Shown here: positions 1-8,523 of the stretch, in pieces
How positions within the stretch are numbered: position 1 is the stretch's first letter
Layout of the letters: each line of letters starts with the position of its first letter
Assembly (NCBI RefSeq): GCF_002263215.1
Contig: NZ_NLFK01000001.1
Coordinates: 186,001 to 250,000, forward strand
Direction of reading: 5' to 3'
DNA from: Actinobacillus seminis
GTDB lineage: Bacteria > Pseudomonadota > Gammaproteobacteria > Enterobacterales > Pasteurellaceae
Length of the DNA stretch: 64,000 nt
Position numbers and translations under genes: made by a program
The notes under the pieces: model-generated
What the model was told of the DNA's origin: nothing
The model's database searches: none
The model's input: the letters and a program-made list of their open reading frames with translations, nothing else

Positions 1-1872
1 GAAGAAAGTTCCACGGCCGGCATCCTCTCCTGAAAGACGAATATGATGCCCCTCATCCAACAAAGTAGCATACGCCATGGTTTCCGCCATTCCCCAGTCA
101 AATAATTTTTCTCTATTCGCCATCGCTAAGCGATCATCATAGATTTTTTTCACTCTTGAATGCAAGTGGTGATTTTCCGGATACTCGCAAACTTTTTTCG
201 CCAAACCGTCAAAACGTTCCGCCTCAAAGGTACTATCGTAATCCGACCATTCTTGGGTTAAGAATTTCGCCCAATCAGTAGCTTCACGATCCATTTCGCG
301 CCATTGAGGTACCACACAGTCTCCGTTATCCAACGCATCACGATATTTATTCACTAACTCGGTAGCATATTCATCTTTAATTACTTGCGTATTCACTAAA
401 TGATCCGCATAAACTTTACGCGGTGTTGGATGGCGTTTGATTCGTTCATACATTAACGGTTGAGTGACTGAAGGCTCATCAGCTTCATTATGCCCGTGAC
501 GACGATAAGAAACTAAATCAATAAAAATATCACGTTTAAATTTCTCACGAAATTCCACTGCCATTCTCGCCACATAAGCCACTGCTTCGGCATCATCCCC
601 GTTAACATGAATAACCGGAGCCTCAATCATTTTAGCAATGTCGGTACAATATTCCGTAGAGCGCGTATCGTTTGGATTAGATGTGGTAAATCCGATTTGG
701 TTATTAATCACAATACGAATGGTTCCGCCCACGCTGTAACCGCGTGTTGACGACATATTTAATGATTCTTGCACAATCCCTTGTCCTGCAACCGCAGAGT
801 CCCCATGTACCGTAATCGGTAATACTTGAGAACGTTCAGTATCATTTAAGCGGGTTTGTCTTGCTCTCACCGACCCTAAAACAACTGGGTTGACAATTTC
901 CAAATGCGACGGATTAAATGCTAATGCTAAATGCACAATACCATTTTCCGTCATAAAATCAGAGGAAAAACCTTGGTGGTATTTTACGTCACCCGTACCA
1001 TTGCCATGATGTTTTCCGGCAAACTCATCAAATAAATCCGCCGGTTTTTTACCTAACACATTGACCAACATATTTAAACGACCGCGGTGTGCCATCCCCA
1101 TTACGATCTCTTTCACTCCATGACGTCCGCCATGGCGAATAATTTCTTTCATCAACAATACGAACGCATCACTGCCCTCTAATGAAAAACGTTTTGCGCC
1201 CGGAAATTTAGCCCCTAAATAACGCTCCAAACCGTCGGCAGCGGTCAATTCCTGTAAGAAAGAAAGTTGCTCTTCTTTATTAAACAAGGGTTTATTTAGC
1301 AGATTTTCTACTTTATTTTGCAACCAGGTACGTGCCTCTAAATCATTGACGTGCATAAATTCAAGCCCGATCGTACTGCAATAAGTTTCTTTCAAGGCTT
1401 TGGCTAATTCTCTTAAACTAATTTTCTCTTTGTTGTAAACATAGCCGCCAACATCAAACACTTCATCTAAATCATCATCAGTAAAACCATAAAATTTATA
1501 ATCCAGCGTCGGTGCTTCCATCCGTTGCCATAATTTCAACGGATCCAAATCAGCATGTAAATGGCCGCGATTTCTATGTGCATTTACCCATTGCAGTAAA
1601 TTAATCAATCTTGCGCTGACATTCGGATCGATAACGCCGGCACCGACTTTTGAGTTATCGCGGGCTAAACGTTTAAAATAATCGCGCACTTGGGAGTGTG
1701 GGTGCTCAAGTGCGGTTGATTTCGGGAGAGAATTGAAAATTTGTTGCCAACTCTCGTCGACAGAATCAGGATCACGAAGATAGTCTTCGTAAAGTTCTTC
1801 TATGTAAGTTTGATTCGCTCCACCTAGCGCACTAGAGGCTAACCATTCACTGATAGGAGTATTTTTTTGCAT
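1..1872 (-). CDS. sucA: 2-oxoglutarate dehydrogenase E1 component, 3' end outside the window
   Basis: E1 is the thiamin-diphosphate-dependent decarboxylase of the 2-oxoglutarate dehydrogenase complex of the TCA cycle. The first 624 codons are present and open; the family is about 930-940 residues, so the C-terminal third lies beyond base 1. The N-terminus (MQKNTPISEWLASSALGG) is the short E2-binding tail typical of SucA, and the reading frame at the window edge ends in GEDAGRGTFF, a conserved SucA segment just before the C-terminal part. The ATG at 1872 is preceded by AGGTGG. It is transcribed away from gltA, another TCA-cycle gene; sucB would be expected beyond the left edge. An uptake word lies inside the gene at 1708-1716. 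Confidence 0.96.
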   Translation of the reverse strand, partial: MQKNTPISEWLASSALGGANQTYIEELYEDYLRDPDSVDESWQQIFNSLPKSTALEHPHSQVRDYFKRLARDNSKVGAGVIDPNVSARLINLLQWVNAHRNRGHLHADLDPLKLWQRMEAPTLDYKFYGFTDDDLDEVFDVGGYVYNKEKISLRELAKALKETYCSTIGLEFMHVNDLEARTWLQNKVENLLNKPLFNKEEQLSFLQELTAADGLERYLGAKFPGAKRFSLEGSDAFVLLMKEIIRHGGRHGVKEIVMGMAHRGRLNMLVNVLGKKPADLFDEFAGKHHGNGTGDVKYHQGFSSDFMTENGIVHLALAFNPSHLEIVNPVVLGSVRARQTRLNDTERSQVLPITVHGDSAVAGQGIVQESLNMSSTRGYSVGGTIRIVINNQIGFTTSNPNDTRSTEYCTDIAKMIEAPVIHVNGDDAEAVAYVARMAVEFREKFKRDIFIDLVSYRRHGHNEADEPSVTQPLMYERIKRHPTPRKVYADHLVNTQVIKDEYATELVNKYRDALDNGDCVVPQWREMDREATDWAKFLTQEWSDYDSTFEAERFDGLAKKVCEYPENHHLHSRVKKIYDDRLAMANREKLFDWGMAETMAYATLLDEGHHIRLSGEDAGRGTFF

Positions 1873-2090
1873 TGCGACCACCTAATTGGGTTTGATAGAT
1901 AGTTAAGGTCTAATTACTAAAATCCGTATATTGCTACATACGAACCGCTTTATTTACCGTTTTGAACTGAATTCAAGGACAACGTTAATCGGATTACTTT
2001 ACTGTCTCATTTGCTCCAGCTCCGTAACAATATAAAATCAAATATGTTACCAAGAAGAAATCTGCTGTAATAAAATTTAATCTCCCCGGA

Positions 2091-2339
2091 TTATATCTCG
2101 TTATATCTCGCATTCACTGTCCATTGCTTAATCAACGCTCTTTCCAAAAAGCATTTACACTTTTTCGAATTATTATTCATCAAATTACTACGTTGGTTAA
2201 TAAGAATATAAACAGCAGAAAAGAAGCATTGGAAAATATAGCTACATAAATGGCTATAAATTTTATTACCATCTGCGCGGATAACATGGGAATTAAGATC
2301 AAGACTGTATTTAAAATAAACAACAGCATCAATACGCAT
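2091..2339 (-). CDS. Hypothetical 82-residue protein
   Basis: I do not recognise this product. The case for a real gene is the start: the ATG at 2339 follows AAAGGAGAG at ideal spacing, better than many true genes here. The protein is Cys- and Asn-rich, with a hydrophobic stretch around residues 29-47 (HLCSYIFQCFFSAVYILIN) that could span or touch the membrane. It lies alone in the sucA-gltA spacer, upstream of sucA on the same strand, with about 220 bases between. It could be a lineage-specific small gene, a decayed remnant, or a chance ORF in AT-rich DNA. Confidence 0.35.
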   Translation of the reverse strand: MRIDAVVYFKYSLDLNSHVIRADGNKIYSHLCSYIFQCFFSAVYILINQRSNLMNNNSKKCKCFLERALIKQWTVNARYNEI

Positions 2340-2516
2340 TATTCTCTCCTTTGAAGCGAAGTTTGATAAAAAATTAACTTGCTGTTGTCACACAGTCTAA
2401 GCATTCGGATAATCCCAAAATGCATTAATTTTTACTCAAACTATTTTCTCTAATTAGAAAACAAATTACCTATTTAATCAAGTTTATTGTTTAACACCAT
2501 ATTAACATTTTGTCAT

Positions 2517-2538
2517 TTTTCTGATCTTGATCACATTT
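2517..2538 (+). promoter_or_regulatory. Predicted CRP (cAMP receptor protein) binding site
   Basis: The 22 bases keep the left core as TGATC, have a perfect right half ATCACATTT, and match the E. coli CRP consensus at about 17 of 22 positions; the left TGTGA is TCTGA. The centre lies roughly 114 bases upstream of the predicted gltA start point, so it could act on gltA at a distance or on sucA or the small ORF. Catabolite control of TCA genes makes it plausible, but the binding is inferred. Confidence 0.6.
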
Positions 2539-2571
2539 TTAAAAATTAACATTTTTTACAAATAAAAATTT

Positions 2572-2588
2572 AAAAAAAAAAAAAAAAA
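2572..2588 (+). repeat. Run of 17 A upstream of the gltA promoter
   Basis: Seventeen consecutive A lie at about -54 to -70 relative to the predicted gltA start, where an UP element would contact the RNA polymerase alpha subunits. A tract this long is prone to slippage in vivo and to miscounting in sequencing, so the exact length is uncertain. Confidence 0.8.
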
Positions 2589-2606
2589 CCTATCCCCCTG
2601 TGTGCC

Positions 2607-2635
2607 TTGCCTACCCACGACTAACAGGTTATATT
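2607..2635 (+). promoter_or_regulatory. Sigma-70 promoter of gltA
   Basis: The hexamers TTGCCT and TATATT are 17 bases apart, 47 bases before the gltA ATG. The A17 tract just upstream may serve as an UP element. This is the best promoter match in the spacer. Confidence 0.6.
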
Positions 2636-2681
2636 GGAGTATAACTTATAAACACAACACTAAAACAAGAGAGGAATATCT

Positions 2682-3968
2682 ATGCCTGAATTAACTGCAA
2701 AATTAACATTATCTGATGGACGCGAACTGGAACTCCCTGTACACAAGGGTACCCTAGGTTATGATGCTGTAGATGTACAATCCTTAGTGAAAAATAAACT
2801 TTTCACTTTTGACCCCGGATTTATGTCAACCGCATCTTGTGTATCAGAAATCACATACATTGACGGTGATAACGGTGTTTTGTTACATCGGGGTTATCCA
2901 ATCGCGGATTTAGCTGAAAATGCCGACTATCTTGAGGTTTCTTACCTGCTCTTATTCGGCGAGCGTCCCAGCAAAGAAGAATACCAAAAATTCCGTCAAC
3001 TAGTCACTCGGCACTCTCTTGTCCATGAACAAATTGCACGATTCTTCCACGGTTTTCGTCGAGACTCTCATCCAATGGCAATTATGTGCGGGGTAAGTGG
3101 TGCATTAGCAGCGTTCTATCACGATTCTTTAGATATTAACAATATCACTCACCGTGAAATTACTGCCATTCGCCTGTTAGCTAAAATGCCAACCTTGGCG
3201 GCAATGTGTTATAAATATTCAATGGGCCAACCGTTTATGTACCCACAAAATCATCTTTCTTATGCGGGTAACTTCTTACACATGATGTTTGCCACTCCGT
3301 GTGAACCCTATGTCGTCAATCCGGTATTAGAACGCGCAATGGATATTATCTTCACACTTCATGCCGACCATGAACAAAATGCTTCAACTTCCACTGTTCG
3401 TACAGCTGCCTCCTCCGGTGCTAACCCATTTGCTTGTATTGCGGCCGGTATCGCCTCATTATGGGGACCTTCACATGGCGGTGCAAACGAAGCCTGTATC
3501 AATATGTTAGAAGAAATAGGCAGCGTCGATCGCATCCCTGAATTTATCGCTCGCGCTAAAGATAAAAACGATCCGTTCCGCTTGATGGGCTTTGGTCACC
3601 GCGTATACAAAAACTATGATCCGCGTGCTAAAGTGATGCGTAAAACCTGCCATAGCGTACTTAAAGAGCTTAATATTCAAAATCCACTCTTTGAAGTAGC
3701 CATGGAGCTTGAACGTATTGCCCTTGAAGATCAATACTTTATCGATCATAAACTCTATCCAAATGTGGACTTCTATTCCGGTATTATTCTTAAAGCAATC
3801 GGTATTCCAACATCTATGTTTACCGTGATCTTTGCTTTAGCGAGAACCGTTGGTTGGATCTCTCATTGGAAAGAAATGTTCAAACCGGGCAATATGAAAA
3901 TTGTGCGTCCACGCCAACTTTATCGTGGTGAAAAACAACGCCCGTTTGATGCCATGGATAAAGATTAA
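2682..3968 (+). CDS. gltA: Citrate synthase (type II)
   Basis: Condenses oxaloacetate and acetyl-CoA to citrate, the entry step of the TCA cycle, in the cytoplasm. At 428 residues it matches E. coli GltA (427). The active-site segments are present: HGGANEA near residue 266, [14 protein letters not shown] near 306 and PNVDFYSG near 363, which supply the two catalytic histidines and the aspartate. The N-terminal beta-rich segment of the hexameric NADH-regulated type II enzymes is also present. The start follows AGAGGAA. It is divergent from sucA, has its own promoter and an uptake-word terminator, and is probably monocistronic. Confidence 0.98.
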   Translation: MPELTAKLTLSDGRELELPVHKGTLGYDAVDVQSLVKNKLFTFDPGFMSTASCVSEITYIDGDNGVLLHRGYPIADLAENADYLEVSYLLLFGERPSKEEYQKFRQLVTRHSLVHEQIARFFHGFRRDSHPMAIMCGVSGALAAFYHDSLDINNITHREITAIRLLAKMPTLAAMCYKYSMGQPFMYPQNHLSYAGNFLHMMFATPCEPYVVNPVLERAMDIIFTLHADHEQNASTSTVRTAASSGANPFACIAAGIASLWGPSHGGANEACINMLEEIGSVDRIPEFIARAKDKNDPFRLMGFGHRVYKNYDPRAKVMRKTCHSVLKELNIQNPLFEVAMELERIALEDQYFIDHKLYPNVDFYSGIILKAIGIPTSMFTVIFALARTVGWISHWKEMFKPGNMKIVRPRQLYRGEKQRPFDAMDKD

Positions 3969-3986
3969 TTTTTATCAGCATACCTA

Positions 3987-4016
3987 AAAAGCGCGGTCAA
4001 AAATGACCGCACTTTT
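3987..4016 (+). terminator. gltA terminator built on a DNA uptake word
   Basis: AAAAGCGCGGTCA and TGACCGCACTTTT pair with one mismatch around an AAAA loop and end in TTTT. The right arm is an exact inverse uptake word (4006-4014) and the left arm a one-base variant, a common Pasteurellaceae way of making terminators. Confidence 0.85.
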
Positions 4017-4281
4017 GCTTTCTTATGTCCTATTTCCTTTCTCTAGTGCTCAATTATATTTCCATTTATTTCTTCTAAACGCCAATTTGCAAAATTATTT
4101 TTACATTCAAAATAATTTCTTAAATAACTATTCACGGGTATCATGTAAAAATTTTGTTAAATAGCTCACAAATTTAAAAGAAAACGATTGCATAAAAATA
4201 AATTCTACTGTATATCTTCATATTGTCTATTTATTGTAAAAGACACAACATCAATAAATACCTATCTATAGGAGCTATATA
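4017..4281 (+). other. gltA-TRAP spacer with a sigma-70-like promoter
   Basis: The spacer is AT-rich, without tRNA or ORF of note. A promoter candidate is TTGCAT (4188-4193), 17-base spacing, TATATC (4211-4216), leaving a leader of about 60 bases before the TRAP binding-protein start. Nothing else is convincing. Confidence 0.45.
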
Positions 4282-5241
4282 ATGAAAAAACTGTTTAAAC
4301 TTTCTCTTATCGCCGGTATTGCAGCAACTTCCTTTGCAGTACAGGCCGAAGATCAATTCGTCACGATCGGTACCGGCGGTCAAACCGGCGTTTATTACGT
4401 GGTAGGTCAATCTATTTGTCAATTAGTAAACCGTGATACCGCAAAAACCAATATTAAATGTAATGCACCTTCAACCGGTGCGTCTGTTGCGAATTTAAAT
4501 TCCATTGCCGCACATCAAATGGAAATGGGAATTGCACAATCTGACTGGCAATACCATGCTTACAACGGTTCAAGCTCTTTTGAAGGTAAGAAAAACGACA
4601 AATTACGTGCGGTTTTCTCAATCCATCCGGAACCATTCACATTAATGGTACGTGATGATGCGAATATTCAAAGTTTTGACGATTTAAAAGGCAAACGTGT
4701 GAATGTGGGCGACCCGGGTTCCGGTACTCGTGCCACAATGAACGTTATCCTTGCAGCGAAAGGCTGGACAGATAAAGAATTTAAGGTTGCTTCCGAATTA
4801 AAACCGGCAGAAATGGCATCTGTTATGTGTGATAACAACTTAGATGCGATTACTTATAACGTTGGTCACCCAAATGGCGCGTTAAAAGAAGCGGCTGCCT
4901 CTTGTAATACCCACTTAGTACCGATTACAGGCCCTGAAATTGATAAATTAGTCGCAGATAACCCATACTATGCGAAAGCAACGATTCCAAGCGGTTTATA
5001 TAAAGGTACCGATAACCCTGTTGAGACTTTCGGAGTTTATGCCACTTTAGTGACATCTGCTGATGTTGATGCCGATCGTGTTTACGCAGTAGTCAAAGCA
5101 GTTTTTGATAATTTTGATCGTTTCAAACGCTTACACCCGGCATTTGAAAACTTAAAAGAAGATGAAATGATTAAAAATGCACTTTCCGCACCATTACACG
5201 AAGGTGCCATTCGTTACTATAAAGAACGTGGTTGGCTGTAA
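4282..5241 (+). CDS. TAXI-family TRAP transporter solute-binding protein
   Basis: Periplasmic receptor of a sodium-driven TRAP uptake system. The 319 residues begin with a clear signal peptide (MKKLFKLSLIAGIAATSFAVQA, cut before EDQ), followed by the TAXI signature FVTIGTGGQTGVYYVVGQSI and later GDPGSGTR, where the ligand carboxylate is usually held. The start has GGAG at good spacing. The fused permease follows about 100 bases later, past a hairpin that may lower permease expression relative to the receptor. Known TAXI ligands include glutamate and 2-oxoglutarate; closeness to gltA and sucA makes a C4/C5 dicarboxylate or glutamate attractive, but that is inference. Confidence 0.93.
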   Translation: MKKLFKLSLIAGIAATSFAVQAEDQFVTIGTGGQTGVYYVVGQSICQLVNRDTAKTNIKCNAPSTGASVANLNSIAAHQMEMGIAQSDWQYHAYNGSSSFEGKKNDKLRAVFSIHPEPFTLMVRDDANIQSFDDLKGKRVNVGDPGSGTRATMNVILAAKGWTDKEFKVASELKPAEMASVMCDNNLDAITYNVGHPNGALKEAAASCNTHLVPITGPEIDKLVADNPYYAKATIPSGLYKGTDNPVETFGVYATLVTSADVDADRVYAVVKAVFDNFDRFKRLHPAFENLKEDEMIKNALSAPLHEGAIRYYKERGWL

Positions 5242-5259
5242 TCCTTACGGATAAAAAAG

Positions 5260-5282
5260 AGGCAGACTTAAGTGTTCTGCCT
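5260..5282 (+). terminator. Hairpin between TRAP receptor and permease genes
   Basis: AGGCAGA and TCTGCCT pair around a nine-base loop and are followed by TTTTT. Placed inside the operon, it looks like a partial terminator that would give more binding protein than permease transcript. Confidence 0.75.
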
Positions 5283-5339
5283 TTTTCCGTTTAATAAAAA
5301 TAATATCATAATCACGTTTACTGTTATTTAGGAGATTTT

Positions 5340-7973
5340 ATGTCTGTAAAATCGGAAGCTATAGGATATGATGATCTTCAGGATATGGTCGCCTCTAACG
5401 ATTCGGGCGGTCGTAATCCGGCAGGATTTACCAAAAACTTGATCATCATCACTGCTATTTTGTGGTCTTTATTTCAATTGTATTACACCTCCCCTTTCTC
5501 ATTTTGGTTACAAGAAGTCATTCGTAGCTGGGGATGGGATTTAAATGTCGTCATTGACGATACCAAAGCGCGTTCTATTCACTTGGCATTTGCTTTATTT
5601 CTTGCCTATTTATCTTTCCCCGCATTTACCAGTTCACCGAAACACCGCGTACCTTATCAAGATTGGCTATTTGCCACCTTGGGTGCATTTTTAGGAGCCT
5701 ATTATATTTTCTTCTATGAAGGCTTAGTTACCCGTTTCGGTGCACCAAATATGCAAGATATTATCGCCGGCTGTTTAGGAATTATCCTATTACTCGAAGC
5801 CTGCCGACGTAGCCTTGGTTTACCTTTGGTCATTATTGCCACTGTATTTTTATTATATAACTACTTTGGACAATACTTACCGACAAACTGGATCATCAGC
5901 CACCGTTCCGGCTCCTTATCGCAAATTATCAATCAACAATGGGTCACCACCGAAGGAGTCTTTGGCGTCGCCCTTGGCGTGTCCACCAAATATGTCTTCT
6001 TATTCGTACTTTTCGGCGCATTATTAGATAAAGCCGGTGCTGGTAACTACTTTATTAAAACCGCCTTTGCTTACTTAGGGCATTTACGTGGCGGTCCGGC
6101 AAAAGCCGCTGTTGTTTCGTCCGGATTAACGGGGTTAATTTCCGGATCCTCGATCGCCAATGTGGTTACCACCGGCACCTTTACCATCCCCATGATGAAA
6201 CGCGTAGGTTTTTCCGCAGAAAAAGCGGGAGCGGTTGAGGTAGCCTCTTCGGTAAACGGGCAAATTATGCCTCCGGTCATGGGAGCGGCGGCATTCTTAA
6301 TGATTGAATATGTCAATATGCCATACAGCCAATTAATCGTGCATGCGGCTTTACCGGCACTAATTTCGTATATCGCTTTAGTGTATATTGTACATTTAGA
6401 AGCTTTAAAATTAAACTTACACGGTTTACCGAGAACTGATTCGCCAAATCCGCTGTTAGTGACCTTATTAAGAATTGTTACCACTATTTTAGTGGTCATT
6501 GGTTTAGTGATCGCGGTAAATTTCTCTTTAGGCTGGATAAAAGTCGTCGCACCGGATTATGCATTTGTCATTGTTTGTGCATTATTAGCACTTATTTATT
6601 TGCTATTAATCTATCGCGTTGCCAAATTCCCGGATCTTGAAATTGATGATCCAAATGCTCCGGTAGTCAAATTGCCATCAGCAAAACCAACCGTCAACGC
6701 CGGTTTACATTTCTTAATTCCGGTTGTCATTTTAATTTGGTGTTTGATGGTAGAAATGCTTTCTCCAGGACTTTCCGCATTCTGGGGAACCGTTGCCCTC
6801 GCGGTCATTTTAATTACACAACGTCCGCTTTTAAATCTGTTCCGCAAACAACCTATTAGCAAACAAGATTTCACTGACGGAGTGAAAAACCTAGTGGACG
6901 GATTAGAAGCCGGTGCTAGAAATATGATCGGTATCGGGATTGCAACAGCCACCGCAGGGATTATCGTCGGTGTGGTTTCGCTTACCGGCTTTGGTGTACA
7001 ACTTTCCGGTATTATCGAAATGCTCTCTATGGGTAACATTTTATTAATGTTAATCTTGGTAGCCATTTTCAGCTTGATTTTAGGCATGGGCTTGCCGACA
7101 ACTGCTAACTATATTGTGGTTTCCTCCTTAATGGCATTGGTTATCGTCGAAGTCGGCAAACAAAACGGATTAATCGCTCCGCTGATTGCGGTACATTTAT
7201 TCGTCTTCTATTTCGGTATTATGGCAGACGTTACCCCACCTGTCGGTTTGGCTTCCTTTGCCGCTGCAGCGGTATCTGGCGGTAACCCGATCAAGACCGG
7301 TATAGTTGCTTTCTTCTATAGTTTAAGAACGGCAATTTTGCCATTCTTATTTATCTTTAATACGGATTTATTGCTGATTGATGTCGGTTGGGCAAAAGGA
7401 ACGCTGGTCGCTGTCGTTTCAACTATCGGTATATTAGCCTTTACCGCCGCCACCATGAACCATCTGTTTATCAAAAATAAATGGTGGGAGACCGCACTTT
7501 TGGTACTTGGTGCTTTTATCATTTTCCGTCCAGGCTTTTTTATGGAATATGTTTCACCAACATCACGCCATATTGAGCCAACGCATATAACCGAAGCGTT
7601 AAGTGAAACGCCTGTCGGCAAAAATATTATGCTTAAAGTTTCCGGCGTCAACCAATATGGTAAAGAAGTGGAATTTTATTCCCAATTAACCGTTCCGAAC
7701 GGTAATAGCGGCGAAGATCGCTTGAAAAACTTAGGATTAACCTTGTTAGATACGGGAGATAAAATTGAAGTTGACGGTAACGAAACACATAAAGTGATTA
7801 TTGATATGGTAGAAATTGATTCTCCGGCAGCGAAAGCCGGCTTAAACTGGGATCAAACCTTATTAGAAGTTGCTTTACCATTGGAATCTTTGCCGAAAGA
7901 ATGGATGTTTATCCCGGGATTATGCATCATTTTTGCTACCGGTTGGAACCAACGTCGCAGGGCAAAAAAGTAG
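5340..7973 (+). CDS. TRAP transporter fused permease (DctQ-DctM type) with C-terminal DUF3394-like region
   Basis: Inner-membrane part of the TAXI-TRAP system, in which the small (Q) and large (M) subunits are one chain of 877 residues. About residues 30-200 form the first helices; the large M-type domain with many helices follows and holds conserved loops such as GLISGSSIANVVTTGTFTIP and GMGLPTTANYIV. The last 170 or so residues form a mostly soluble extension with a final membrane segment, matching the DUF3394 tail of this subfamily. AGGAG precedes the ATG at 5340. It works with the receptor upstream. Confidence 0.94.
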   Translation: MSVKSEAIGYDDLQDMVASNDSGGRNPAGFTKNLIIITAILWSLFQLYYTSPFSFWLQEVIRSWGWDLNVVIDDTKARSIHLAFALFLAYLSFPAFTSSPKHRVPYQDWLFATLGAFLGAYYIFFYEGLVTRFGAPNMQDIIAGCLGIILLLEACRRSLGLPLVIIATVFLLYNYFGQYLPTNWIISHRSGSLSQIINQQWVTTEGVFGVALGVSTKYVFLFVLFGALLDKAGAGNYFIKTAFAYLGHLRGGPAKAAVVSSGLTGLISGSSIANVVTTGTFTIPMMKRVGFSAEKAGAVEVASSVNGQIMPPVMGAAAFLMIEYVNMPYSQLIVHAALPALISYIALVYIVHLEALKLNLHGLPRTDSPNPLLVTLLRIVTTILVVIGLVIAVNFSLGWIKVVAPDYAFVIVCALLALIYLLLIYRVAKFPDLEIDDPNAPVVKLPSAKPTVNAGLHFLIPVVILIWCLMVEMLSPGLSAFWGTVALAVILITQRPLLNLFRKQPISKQDFTDGVKNLVDGLEAGARNMIGIGIATATAGIIVGVVSLTGFGVQLSGIIEMLSMGNILLMLILVAIFSLILGMGLPTTANYIVVSSLMALVIVEVGKQNGLIAPLIAVHLFVFYFGIMADVTPPVGLASFAAAAVSGGNPIKTGIVAFFYSLRTAILPFLFIFNTDLLLIDVGWAKGTLVAVVSTIGILAFTAATMNHLFIKNKWWETALLVLGAFIIFRPGFFMEYVSPTSRHIEPTHITEALSETPVGKNIMLKVSGVNQYGKEVEFYSQLTVPNGNSGEDRLKNLGLTLLDTGDKIEVDGNETHKVIIDMVEIDSPAAKAGLNWDQTLLEVALPLESLPKEWMFIPGLCIIFATGWNQRRRAKK

Positions 7974-7992
7974 AACAACGCTAATATCGTAA

Positions 7993-8015
7993 GAGGCTAT
8001 CCAACAGATAGCCTC
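7993..8015 (+). terminator. Hairpin after the TRAP permease
   Basis: GAGGCTAT and ATAGCCTC form an eight-pair perfect stem with a seven-base loop. Only a short mixed T stretch follows, so it may be a weak terminator or an mRNA processing/stability element before uspA. Confidence 0.6.
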
Positions 8016-8041
8016 GTTTATACCGAAAAAAAGGATTATTT

Positions 8042-8467
8042 ATGTATAAAAAACTCTTAATCGCCATTGATCTCAATCATCTCGATAGCGCTAAATTTGT
8101 TGTAGACACCGCGCTTAATCTAACCAATCGCAATCCAGATGCGATTTATCGTGTTGTATCGATTATCGAACCGGTGGATGATAGCTTTATTTCTGCCTTT
8201 TTACCGAAAAACTTCGATAAATCGGTGATTGAAGAAGCCAATAAAGCGCTGCATCATTTTACGCGAACCCATTTTCCGGCAGAGGCAAAAGTACAACATA
8301 TCGTTGCTCATGGTACAATTTATGAAGAAATTAATCGTATCGCAGATGAAAAAGCGGTAGATTTGATCATTATGTTGGCGAGCAGTAAACCGAATGCCAA
8401 AGGGTTGAGCAGCAATACGGTTAAAGTGGCACGTAATAGTACTAAACCAATTTTAATTTTAAAATAA
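8042..8467 (+). CDS. Universal stress protein (UspA family)
   Basis: A 141-residue single UspA domain: MYKKLLIAIDLNH at the N-terminus and a C-terminal segment ending NTVKVARNSTKPILIL, where the family binds nucleotide. The glycine pattern of ATP-binding members (GxxGxxx9GS) is degenerate here (HGTIYEE, then SSKPNAKGLSSNT), so nucleotide binding is uncertain. UspA genes often follow TRAP operons (TeaD in Halomonas regulates TeaABC), so a role in controlling this transporter is the natural guess. The start follows AAGGA. Confidence 0.88.
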   Translation: MYKKLLIAIDLNHLDSAKFVVDTALNLTNRNPDAIYRVVSIIEPVDDSFISAFLPKNFDKSVIEEANKALHHFTRTHFPAEAKVQHIVAHGTIYEEINRIADEKAVDLIIMLASSKPNAKGLSSNTVKVARNSTKPILILK

Positions 8468-8472
8468 AGCAA

Positions 8473-8510
8473 AAAGTGCGGTGAAAATTTTGCTTTTTTC
8501 ACTGCACTTT
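8473..8510. terminator. Bidirectional uptake-word terminator between uspA and the HlyD gene
   Basis: AAAGTGCGGTGAAAA (with an exact uptake word at 8474-8482) pairs with TTTTCACTGCACTTT with one G-U/A-C type imperfection. T-runs flank both sides and the genes are convergent, so it can stop transcription from both. Confidence 0.85.
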
Positions 8511-8523
8511 ATCAGTTTAGTTG

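Larger units (their letters stand above)
1873..2681. other. Divergent sucA-gltA intergenic region
   Basis: About 800 bases separate the divergent starts of sucA and gltA. They hold one small possible ORF on the minus strand (2091-2339), a near-consensus CRP site (2517-2538), a run of 17 A (2572-2588) and a good sigma-70 promoter for gltA (2607-2635). The 1873-2090 part is AT-rich and should contain the sucA promoter, but I see no outstanding hexamer pair or terminator there. Confidence 0.7.

Noticed and set aside
6071-7651. Minus-strand ORFs of 111-158 codons inside the TRAP permease gene
   Set aside because: Shadow frames opposite a membrane protein gene with strong codon bias; no ribosome sites or family features.
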